A DNA stretch of 17,360 bases, from assembly GCA_013815485.1 (NCBI GenBank), contig JACDGB010000002.1:1-17360 (forward strand), in the 5' to 3' direction. Origin of the DNA: Rubrobacter sp. GTDB lineage: Bacteria; Actinomycetota; Rubrobacteria; Rubrobacterales; Rubrobacteraceae. Of the stretch, positions 7,276-13,320 are shown piece by piece (positions within the stretch are counted from its first letter, which is position 1; the number at the start of each line of letters is the position of its first letter). The position numbers were made by a program, and so were the translations under genes. The notes under the pieces are model-generated. The model was not told the origin of the DNA. It ran no database searches and saw nothing but the letters and a program-made list of their open reading frames with translations.

Positions 7276-7723
7276 GAATATCTGCCTCGGTGGGCAGGAT
7301 CTCCGCCTCGATGCGTGCCCGGACCTCGTCCCGTACTCGCCGGAACACCGCGAGCCGCTCCTCTTCGTCTCCCGTAGCCTTCGACGGGTCTGGCAGCGAC
7401 CAGTGAAGGCGGTTCTTCGCGCCGGGGAAAACCGGGCACGTCTCGTTGGCGTCGTCGCAGACGGTGACTACGAAATCGAAGGGCTGGCTCACGTAGCGTT
7501 CGAGGGTCTTGGACTTTTGCTTGGAGATGTCCGCCCCGAGTTCAGCCATCGCCGCCACCGCTTCCGACCGCACGGACGTTGCTTCCGTCCCAGCACTGTA
7601 CGCATCGAAGCGGTCACCGGCGAGGTGGCGCAGCAAGCCCTCGGCCATCTGGGAGCGGGCCGAGTTATGGGTACACAGGAACAGCACTCTCAGACGGTCT
7701 CCGGGCCCTCTAGTCTCCGCCAC
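7265..7723 (-). CDS. arsC: Arsenate reductase, low-molecular-weight phosphatase fold (copy 1)
   Basis: Reduces arsenate to arsenite in the cytoplasm. The 152-residue protein has the P-loop CTHNSARS (nucleophile Cys17, Arg23), the second and third redox cysteines in the C-x6-C spacing seen in S. aureus ArsC (Cys89 and Cys96 in VCDDANETC) and the acid Asp112 in LPDPS. This pattern fits the thioredoxin-coupled type. The GTG start at 7723 directly abuts the TAG stop of the aquaporin gene with no base between, so it is probably translated by re-initiation. It is the last gene of the ars operon; its stop lies inside the 3' end of the convergent transglutaminase gene. A second, different ArsC is encoded two genes upstream. 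Confidence 0.93.
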   Translation of the reverse strand: MAETRGPGDRLRVLFLCTHNSARSQMAEGLLRHLAGDRFDAYSAGTEATSVRSEAVAAMAELGADISKQKSKTLERYVSQPFDFVVTVCDDANETCPVFPGAKNRLHWSLPDPSKATGDEEERLAVFRRVRDEVRARIEAEILPTEADILNR

Positions 7724-8425
7724 CTACGACAACCTCCCTGCTCTCGCTCGTTTGATCTCCCGAACCTCCGGCGGGCGCGCTAGGCGCACGTAGCTGTAGA
7801 GTAGCGCGCCGAACACGGCGCCGATGGCAGGCCCCGCCCAGTAGACCCAGTGATGGGTCCACACTCCGCCAACCAGCGCCGGACCGAAGGAGCGGGCCGG
7901 GTTCATGGAGGCGCCGGCTATGGGTCCGGCGAAGGTCGCCGCGAGCGCGACGTAGCCACCGATGGCTATGGCCGCGGCCTGTCCCACGGCGCGCGCGTCC
8001 GTGGCAACGGCCGCCACTACGAACATCAGAAGGAGCGTCAGGACTAGCTCCAGCCCGAACGCCTGTAGCGGTGACCCAGACGGCACGGTGGCCCCGAATC
8101 GGACGGCGTCCCCAAACAGGACGAGATGCGCCGCGCTGGCGGCGCAGGCGCCGGCGAGTTGGGCCAGTACGTAGCCGGGCACTGCGGCCCACGGGAAGTG
8201 GCGCGTCAGGGCGAAGGCCAGCGTGACGGCCGGGTTGATGTGGGCACCGGAGAGGTGCCCCACAGCGTAGATGGCGGCCATTACGGCGAGCCCGAAGCTC
8301 AGGCCAATACCCAGCGAGGTGACCCCTCCACCGGAGACTTCGTCTATGACCACCGCTCCCGGTCCAGCAAACACCAGCAAGAAGGTGCCGATGAACTCGG
8401 CCGCGTAACACCGAAGGTTGGTCAC
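7724..8425 (-). CDS. Aquaporin of the arsenic-operon type (NIP/AqpN/AqpS-like), probable arsenite channel
   Basis: A 233-residue, six-helix major intrinsic protein with both half-helix motifs: HINPAVT (Asn64-Ala66) and SMNPARSFGPALV (Asn175-Ala177, Arg178). YAVGHLSGAHINPAVT and AGPIAGASMNPARSFGP closely resemble plant NIPs and the bacterial aquaporins found in ars operons. Placing the aromatic/arginine filter by comparison with soybean nodulin-26 gives Phe44, Ala163, Ala172 and Arg178, a wide filter suited to neutral solutes such as As(OH)3. The start is GTG at 8425, overlapping the TGA of the upstream arsC (GTGA). The frame is open to 8680, but that part is antiphase to arsC and is not channel sequence. 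In Sinorhizobium, AqpS with ArsC gives arsenate resistance by downhill arsenite exit; the same role is inferred here. Confidence 0.9.
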   Translation of the reverse strand: MTNLRCYAAEFIGTFLLVFAGPGAVVIDEVSGGGVTSLGIGLSFGLAVMAAIYAVGHLSGAHINPAVTLAFALTRHFPWAAVPGYVLAQLAGACAASAAHLVLFGDAVRFGATVPSGSPLQAFGLELVLTLLLMFVVAAVATDARAVGQAAAIAIGGYVALAATFAGPIAGASMNPARSFGPALVGGVWTHHWVYWAGPAIGAVFGALLYSYVRLARPPEVREIKRARAGRLS

Positions 8426-8934
8426 GAACGTCCGGCTTCTTCCAGACCTCGCCGCTCCCGGCGTTCGCGCTCGCGCTCCTCCTTGAGCCTTGCCAGTTCT
8501 TCTTCGGGGCGAGCCAGCCAGCCTTTGATCTTTAGCTCGATCTCGTCCCGAACCTCCCGGAACTTCTCCAGCCGCTCTCCCTCGGGAACGTCTTCGCCCC
8601 GCGGGTCGTCGAAGATCCAGGTGAGCGTCGTGCCGACGCCCGGAAAGGTCTTGGGGCAGTCCCTCTCCGCGCGGGCGCACACGATGATCAGATAGTTGAA
8701 CCCGACCTTTCCCAGGTACGTCCTCAGCCCCTTCGGATACTGGTCGCCCACGTCAACGCCGACCTCCTCCATCACCCGAACCGCGTACGAGTGTATCTCC
8801 CCGGACGGCGAGATGCCCGCACTGTACACCTCGAAGCGGTCCCCGCCGTGGCTCCTCAAAAAGCCCTCGGCCATCTGGGAACGGGCCGAGTTCTGCGTAC
8901 ATAGGAACAGAACCCGGGTCTTTCTATGGACCAT
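8422..8934 (-). CDS. arsC: Arsenate reductase, low-molecular-weight phosphatase fold (copy 2, with charged C-terminal tail)
   Basis: A 170-residue ArsC homologue with the P-loop CTQNSARS (Cys12, Arg18), resolving cysteines Cys86 and Cys93 again spaced C-x6-C, and the acid Asp110 followed by Pro. It differs clearly from the copy at 7265-7723 and carries a highly charged Glu/Arg-rich extension from about residue 142, probably helical. The ATG at 8934 has a purine-rich AGGAGAGGAG immediately before it. It lies 23 nt after arsR and overlaps the aquaporin gene by 4 nt. It is probably also an arsenate reductase; a protein-tyrosine-phosphatase-like role is possible, but the three-cysteine pattern argues for redox function. 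Separate origin from copy 1 rather than recent duplication seems likely from the divergence. Confidence 0.9.
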   Translation of the reverse strand: MVHRKTRVLFLCTQNSARSQMAEGFLRSHGGDRFEVYSAGISPSGEIHSYAVRVMEEVGVDVGDQYPKGLRTYLGKVGFNYLIIVCARAERDCPKTFPGVGTTLTWIFDDPRGEDVPEGERLEKFREVRDEIELKIKGWLARPEEELARLKEERERERRERRGLEEAGRS

Positions 8935-8957
8935 CTCCTCTCCTTTCCTCCGCTCTC

Positions 8958-9392
8958 TCAGACGCCACCGCGCATTTGAAGCTCGTCAAACGTCCCGATC
9001 CCCTCCGCTGAGACGCTCAGGTGGCGCGCCGCTTCGCCTACAAGCCCGCGAGCGGCCTCCCGGTCGAGGGAATAGAAGCTCCACTTCCCGCGTTTCTCCT
9101 CTCGCGCCAGGCCAGCGTCCTTGAGCTTTTTCATGTGGTACGAGACCTTCGACTGCCCCATGCCGAAGCGGCCCTCAAACTCGCAGACGCAGATTCCGGC
9201 GTCCTGGTCCTCGACCGGAACGCCGCAGTCCGGCAACTCACAGCACCCTCTCCCGTCAGCCATCATACCGAGCATCCGCACGCGGATGGGGTCGGAGAGC
9301 GCGCGTCCCAGAGCAACTAGCCGCTCGACTCTGTCTTCTTCGGCAACCCGGAGGCCATTCTCTTCGACAACGTTCAAGGTTTGCTTCGCCAC
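8958..9392 (-). CDS. arsR: ArsR-family arsenite-responsive repressor
   Basis: A 144-residue winged-helix repressor. The core runs from VERLVALGRALSDPIRVRML (about 22-41) through the recognition helix MGQSKVSYHMKKLKDAGL (78-95) to the wing REEKRGKWSFYSL (97-109). Five cysteines cluster before the recognition helix: Cys50-Cys51, Cys56, and Cys68-x-Cys70 in ICVCEFE, the position of the classic ELCVCDL metalloid site. They give several possible three-coordinate As(III) sites. The start is GTG at 9392, 3 nt after the arsM stop; the GAGG at the end of arsM may act as its ribosome binding site. Unusually it is second rather than first in the operon, behind arsM. The likely operator is at 10255-10270. 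Confidence 0.93.
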   Translation of the reverse strand: MAKQTLNVVEENGLRVAEEDRVERLVALGRALSDPIRVRMLGMMADGRGCCELPDCGVPVEDQDAGICVCEFEGRFGMGQSKVSYHMKKLKDAGLAREEKRGKWSFYSLDREAARGLVGEAARHLSVSAEGIGTFDELQMRGGV

Positions 9393-9395
9393 CTG

Positions 9396-10238
9396 CTAAC
9401 CTCGGCTCTGCTCGGCGGGCTTGCGGGCTCGGATGAAGGCGCTCGCAGCCGGGACTTCCCGCAGGGCCTGGCGTTTCTCCCCGGTGTCGAGCCCTTCTAT
9501 CGCTTCAGGGTCGTACACATTCTGAACCTCGACGGATATGTCCTCGAAGCCTGTTTCGGCAAGGAGGGCTTCGTATTCGGCCTTTTCGAGCGCCCCGGCC
9601 ACGCAGCCGGTCCAGAGTCCCACCGTCTCCAGCACGTCACGGGGCAGTATTGCCTTGCTCCCCAGAAACACCACGTCGGAGACGGCTAAGCGCCCGCCGG
9701 GCTTGAGGACCCTGAACGCCTCGGAGATCACGGCCCGCTTGTCCGTGGAGAGGTTTATGACGCAGTTGCTCATCACGACGTCAACGCGCCCATCGGGAAG
9801 CGGGATGGCTTCGATCTCCCCCTTCAGGAACTCCACGTTCTCCATGCCGGACTTCGCCTTGTTCCTCTCGGCCAGGGCGAGCATCTCGTCGGTCATGTCC
9901 AGCCCGTACGCTTTGCCCCCAGGAGACACCCTCTTCGCGGAGAGCAGCACGTCTATACCGCCTCCGCTGCCGAGGTCCAATACCACCTCCCCCGGACGCA
10001 ACTCCGCCAACATCACCGGGTTCCCGCACCCCAAAGAGGCTCCAACCGCCGCCCCAGGCAACTCGTCTCTCTCTGACTGCGAGTAGCCGAAGCTCAGGTC
10101 CGCCGTTCGCGCCTCCGTCCCCGAATCGGCGCCACATCCGCACGATGACCCACAGCACGAGGCCCCACCCTCATCCCGAGCGGCGACCGCGAGTTCCGCA
10201 TACTTCTCCCTGACCCGCTCCCTCAGATCCTCAGCCAT
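9396..10238 (-). CDS. arsM: Arsenite S-adenosylmethionine methyltransferase
   Basis: A 280-residue class I methyltransferase. It binds SAM through DLGSGGGIDVLLSA (88-101) and holds the three cysteines of the ArsM active centre: Cys71 in LGCGNP, Cys159 in SNCVINLS and Cys212 in WTGCVAGAL, matching Cys72, Cys174 and Cys224 of the algal enzyme CmArsM. The N-terminus adds a CCGSSCGC cluster (Cys28, 29, 33, 35). It methylates As(III) to mono-, di- and possibly trimethylated forms that can leave the cell as gas. The ATG at 10238 has AGGGA about 10 nt upstream. It is the promoter-proximal gene of the ars operon. Family assignment is strong; the product spectrum cannot be told from sequence. Confidence 0.95.
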   Translation of the reverse strand: MAEDLRERVREKYAELAVAARDEGGASCCGSSCGCGADSGTEARTADLSFGYSQSERDELPGAAVGASLGCGNPVMLAELRPGEVVLDLGSGGGIDVLLSAKRVSPGGKAYGLDMTDEMLALAERNKAKSGMENVEFLKGEIEAIPLPDGRVDVVMSNCVINLSTDKRAVISEAFRVLKPGGRLAVSDVVFLGSKAILPRDVLETVGLWTGCVAGALEKAEYEALLAETGFEDISVEVQNVYDPEAIEGLDTGEKRQALREVPAASAFIRARKPAEQSRG

Positions 10239-10254
10239 GCTCGTTTCCCTTCAG

Positions 10255-10270
10255 ATCAATATTATTTGAT
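10255..10270. promoter_or_regulatory. ArsR operator candidate
   Basis: ATCAATATTATTTGAT has perfect 5-bp arms ATCAA/TTGAT around a 6-bp AT core, the usual shape of ArsR/SmtB-family operators. It covers the predicted transcription start (near 10267) of the ars operon, so bound ArsR would block RNA polymerase. Confidence 0.7.
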
Positions 10271-10273
10271 ATA

Positions 10274-10302
10274 ACTCTAAGTCGTCGGATGCAGGCTGTC
10301 AA
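10274..10302 (-). promoter_or_regulatory. Sigma70-type promoter of the ars operon
   Basis: On the minus strand a perfect -35 TTGACA (10297-10302) and -10 TAGAGT (10274-10279) are separated by 17 nt. The start would be near 10267, giving a leader of about 29 nt before arsM. All five ars genes downstream are spaced by at most 23 nt and can share this transcript. Confidence 0.7.
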
Positions 10303-10447
10303 GTCTGACCAGGGATCTGGGGGTCGGGGAGTCCACTGCGCGAAGTCCCGCGCCCGTCTCAAACGCCTCCTCAACCATTATTGCCACTTCGAACTCGACC
10401 GCCGTGGCAAGGTCACCAACTACTACGACAGAGAGCCAAACCGCTGA
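10289..10447 (+). other. Unrecognised 52-codon ORF, possible gene remnant
   Basis: An open frame from ATG at 10289 to TGA at 10447 encodes a basic 52-residue peptide whose second half (ARLKRLLNHYCHFELDRR, then GKVTNYYDREPNR) looks like the end of a folded protein rather than random coding. There is no ribosome binding site, and the ATG lies inside the ars promoter on the other strand. It is therefore more likely the tail of a broken gene than an expressed small protein. I do not recognise the family. Confidence 0.2.
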
Positions 10448-10631
10448 ACATCTCTCAGAGAAACACGTATCCCACTCACACTAAACCTACTCACAAAGGT
10501 CAATCTACAATCGAAGTTTGCTCGCGGACAATCGGCAAGCTATTCTTCCCGCAAAATCTGTGAATCTCTCGCACAGAAGCGACCGAGTATCCCTGGTTCA
10601 TTCCCAATATTTCTAACCTTGTAGTTTAGGA
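10303..10631. other. Gene-poor interval between the ars promoter and argG
   Basis: About 330 bp holding most of the 52-codon ORF and, beyond 10447, sequence with no convincing gene and lower GC than the neighbours. The only structured element seen is the weak terminator-like hairpin at 10553-10577. Confidence 0.5.
10553..10577 (-). terminator. Weak intrinsic terminator candidate after argG
   Basis: Reading leftward, TCTGTG and CACAGA form a 6-bp stem with a 9-nt loop, followed by TTTT. It lies 55 nt past the argG stop, in the right direction. The stem is short and not GC-rich, so termination here is uncertain. Confidence 0.3.
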
Positions 10632-11852
10632 TTACTGCGTCATTGTCTGTTGTTCGATGCCGCCGTGGACGCCGGCCCACTGGCGGGCGGGTAGGCCCCA
10701 GAGGGTGATGAAGCCTGCGGCGGCGGCCTCGTCGAAGGTGCTGTTGGGATCGTAGGTGGCGAGGTCTTTGTTGTAGAGGGCATGGGGGGCGGTGCGGCCT
10801 ACGACGGTGGAGGAGCCTTTGTAGAGCTTGAGGCGGACGGCGCCGGTGACTGTATTCTGAGTTTCGGCGACGAAGGCGTCTAGGGCGGCCTTGAGGGGGG
10901 TGAACCAGAGGCCGTCGTAGGTGAGTTCGGCGTAGCGTTGCTCGATGGACGCTTTGAAGCGGAGCACGTCTTTGGTGAGGGTGAGGGTCTCTAGTTCCCT
11001 GTGGGCCTGGACGATAGCGAGAGCTGCGGGGCACTCGTAGATCTCACGGCTCTTGATGCCCACTAAACGGTCTTCGATCATGTCCACCCGTCCCACGCCG
11101 TGCGCCCCGGCAATGACGTTCATCCGGACGATGAGATCCACCAGCGCAATCTCCTCGCCGTCGAGGGCGACCGGAAGTCCTTCCTCGAAGGAGACCTCTA
11201 TGTATTGCGGCTCGTCCGGGGAAGCCTCCGGGGCGGCTGTCAGTTCGAAGACGTCTTCGGTGGGTTCGTGGTCTGGGTCTTCGAGGGGACCAGCCTCGAT
11301 GGAGCGTCCCCAGAGGTTCGCGTCCACGCTGTAGGGGGATTCTTTCGTCGTCGGGACGGGGATGCTGTGTTCCTCAGCGTAGGCCATCTCCTCCGGGCGG
11401 CTCATGTTCCAGTCGCGCACCGGGGCAACTACGGTCAGGTCAGGGGCTATGGAGGCTGTCGTCACGTCGAAGCGGACCTGATCATTGCCCTTCCCCGTCG
11501 AGCCATGGGCGATGTGAGTCGCCCCCACCTCCCGCGCCGCCTCGACCAGCTTCTTCGCGATAAGCGGTCGTCCCAGAGCCGTGAACAGCGGATACTTGCC
11601 ACCATACAGAGCGTTCGCCTTTATAGCCGGAGCGACATACTCCCGGACGAACTCCTCCTTCGCGTCACGCACGAAGGCGTCAGCGGCCCCGATGTCGAGG
11701 GCCTTCGCCCTCACGTCCCCGGCGGGCTCGCCCTGCCCGAGGTCCAGGTAAAGCGCATAGGGCGTCGCGCCCTGCTGCTCCAGCCACTTCAGGCACACCG
11801 ACGTGTCCAGCCCACCCGAATAGGCGAGCACGACCTTCTTTTCTTCCAGCAC
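10632..11852 (-). CDS. argG: Argininosuccinate synthase
   Basis: Joins citrulline and aspartate at the expense of ATP to make argininosuccinate, the penultimate step of arginine synthesis. The 406-residue protein has the ATP-binding AYSGGLDTSV (10-19), the GSTGKGNDQVRF substrate loop and the family-typical YSVDANLWGRS, and it is of normal length. The start is the GTG at 11852, with GGAGG and a 4-nt AAAC spacer before it; the frame is open 10 codons further to 11882, but that part overlaps the end of the ACT gene and contains the ribosome binding site. It is the last gene of the leftward arg operon, 26 nt after the ACT gene. argH is not in the window. Confidence 0.96.
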   Translation of the reverse strand: MLEEKKVVLAYSGGLDTSVCLKWLEQQGATPYALYLDLGQGEPAGDVRAKALDIGAADAFVRDAKEEFVREYVAPAIKANALYGGKYPLFTALGRPLIAKKLVEAAREVGATHIAHGSTGKGNDQVRFDVTTASIAPDLTVVAPVRDWNMSRPEEMAYAEEHSIPVPTTKESPYSVDANLWGRSIEAGPLEDPDHEPTEDVFELTAAPEASPDEPQYIEVSFEEGLPVALDGEEIALVDLIVRMNVIAGAHGVGRVDMIEDRLVGIKSREIYECPAALAIVQAHRELETLTLTKDVLRFKASIEQRYAELTYDGLWFTPLKAALDAFVAETQNTVTGAVRLKLYKGSSTVVGRTAPHALYNKDLATYDPNSTFDEAAAAGFITLWGLPARQWAGVHGGIEQQTMTQ

Positions 11853-11878
11853 GTTTCCTCCTTGAGAAATGTCAGTGT

Positions 11879-12289
11879 TCACAAGACATCGTAGCCTTGC
11901 CTCCGCAACGCGGCGATGGCGCAGTCGAGTCTTTCTTCCTTGACGAGCACATAGTCTGTGTCGTAGGTCGAGATCGCAAAGATGGAAACCCCGGCCTCAG
12001 CCAGCGAGCACGAGATCCCAGCGAGCACGCCAACGAGCGAGAAATCCAGCGGACCTTCCATCTTGAGAGCCCGCCATCCCCGCTCGAATTTCACCTTGTT
12101 GGGAACATATTTCACCGGACAAACCACGGATAGCTCATCTTTCGTGCGCGTCACGGAGCAGAATCCCGCGACCGTTGCCCAGCCCGGTATCTCCGCCCTC
12201 GCATCCAGTCGGCATACGGCAAAGGTCTCTTCGAGCACGGAGAGACCGGGAGAGATGGCCGGAGCGGATTTGTCGCCGGTGCGCGCCAA
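11879..12289 (-). CDS. ACT-domain protein (CASTOR-like, COG3603 type)
   Basis: A 136-residue protein with the features of small double-ACT proteins: FAVCRLD near the start, FCSVTRTKDELSVVCP (43-58), the ERGWRALKMEGPLDFS stretch and the highly conserved AGVSIFAISTYDTDYVLV near the C-terminus. ACT domains bind amino acids and regulate metabolism; this family is related to the ligand-binding part of aspartate kinases and to CASTOR1, the animal arginine sensor. No catalytic domain is attached. The frame begins with TTG at 12289, 4 nt after the GNAT stop, with no clear ribosome binding site; a GTG near 12240 is an alternative. Its place inside the arg operon, just before argG, suggests an amino-acid-sensing role in arginine metabolism, but the ligand and partner are unknown. 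Confidence 0.85.
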   Translation of the reverse strand: MARTGDKSAPAISPGLSVLEETFAVCRLDARAEIPGWATVAGFCSVTRTKDELSVVCPVKYVPNKVKFERGWRALKMEGPLDFSLVGVLAGISCSLAEAGVSIFAISTYDTDYVLVKEERLDCAIAALRRQGYDVL

Positions 12290-12293
12290 CGGG

Positions 12294-12827
12294 TTATCCG
12301 TGCTTCGGAGCAGAGGCCAGATCTACCCGCATGGTTGCCGAACCGTCTTCGGCGAAAAGTTTCTCGAAACCCTTGCGCTCGTACAGTTGGATCGCCGGAT
12401 TATCAGGCTCCACGCTCAGGCTCAAGGCTCGGAACCCGTGCGATTTCGCGGCGTGCATCAAGCCGTCCAGCAACGCGCCGCCCACGCCGCGGCCACGAAA
12501 CTCGGGGACGACCCCGATGGAGACTTCGGGGGTCGAGGCGTCCACGAACCCGTATCCAGGGTCTTCGGGGGGCATCAAGCGGTACCAGGCAGCCCCGGTC
12601 CTCTCATCGCCATCCGGATCGAGCGCGACGACCGCCGCGTCCCCAATCCTCCCCCAACCTTCGAGATAGAGGGCAATCTCGTGTGCCGACAGCACCTCAT
12701 CTCTCGGCGGCCGGGATGCTCCGGGACGCCAGCACGCCGCCTCGTAGAGCATGTCCCGGAGGAACTCCATGTCCTCAGGCTCGCCCTGCCTCGTCCGGCA
12801 GGCGATTCTTTCGTCCGCCGCCCTCAC
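12294..12827 (-). CDS. GNAT-family N-acetyltransferase
   Basis: A 177-residue acyltransferase of the GCN5-related fold. Motif A is clear: VSIGVVPEFRGRGVGGALLDG, with the RGRGVGG acetyl-CoA pyrophosphate loop at about 112-118. It is followed by LSLSVEPDNPAIQLYERKGF, the usual motif B. The N-terminal EFLRDMLYEAACW is common in actinobacterial GNATs of unknown substrate. The GTG at 12827 abuts the argR TAG with no spacer. Its setting between argR and the ACT gene makes an arginine-pathway substrate possible, including glutamate (short NAGS enzymes of this size exist), but nothing in the sequence proves that. Confidence 0.88.
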   Translation of the reverse strand: MRAADERIACRTRQGEPEDMEFLRDMLYEAACWRPGASRPPRDEVLSAHEIALYLEGWGRIGDAAVVALDPDGDERTGAAWYRLMPPEDPGYGFVDASTPEVSIGVVPEFRGRGVGGALLDGLMHAAKSHGFRALSLSVEPDNPAIQLYERKGFEKLFAEDGSATMRVDLASAPKHG

Positions 12828-13307
12828 CTACTCGACGTTGCCGGCGGGCCGGGTCTTCGCGCGGCATACGTCAGCGATGAGGCCGGCTACCTCTTCGGCG
12901 GCGGCATTGTCCGGGGCGACGGCGAAGACGGTGTCGAGGCCGGCGATGGTGCCGGTTATCTTGAGGCCCCTGACGCGGTCGAGGACGCTGGCAACCGCGC
13001 CGGCTGTCCCGTCACGGGTCTGGATGACGATGGTGTTCTGGGCCGGTACTATGCTGAGTACGAAGCTCGGAAGCACCTCGATTCCGGCTGTACCTGGCTC
13101 GTGCGGCAGCGCAAGGTAACGGCTGCCGACCTTGAGGACGCCGAGCTCGGCGAGGTCCCGGCTCACGGTCGCCTGACCTACTTCGACCCCTTCATCGGAT
13201 AGCGCCGCGACCACATCCTGTTGAGTGCCCAGCTCCTTCTCTGAGATGAGAGTCAGGATCAGGGCCTGCCGCGTCGCCTTGTCCACGCCGGACTTCGTAG
13301 CTTCCAT
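12828..13307 (-). CDS. argR: Arginine repressor ArgR
   Basis: A 159-residue ArgR. The N-terminal winged helix contains TQQDVVAALSDEGVEVGQATVSRDLAELG (28-56), with the Ser-Arg (49-50) that reads ARG boxes, and the C-terminal hexamerisation domain runs from about 80. The signature normally GTIAGDD reads GTIAGLD (119-125) here, so the equivalent of E. coli Asp128 is Leu124. The position matching Gln106 also appears to be Gly103, while Asp110 and Asp125 match Asp113 and Asp129. Arginine binding may therefore be altered. The ATG at 13307 has TAGGAGG 9 nt upstream, overlapping the argC stop. It presumably controls its own operon and argJBD through the boxes in 14361-14446. Confidence 0.94.
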   Translation of the reverse strand: MEATKSGVDKATRQALILTLISEKELGTQQDVVAALSDEGVEVGQATVSRDLAELGVLKVGSRYLALPHEPGTAGIEVLPSFVLSIVPAQNTIVIQTRDGTAGAVASVLDRVRGLKITGTIAGLDTVFAVAPDNAAAEEVAGLIADVCRAKTRPAGNVE

Positions 13308-13320
13308 AGTCTTCAGCCTC

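Noticed and set aside
8426..8680. N-terminal extension of the aquaporin frame
   Set aside because: It overlaps arsC in another frame and has no membrane-protein character; the GTG at 8425 gives a normal aquaporin length.
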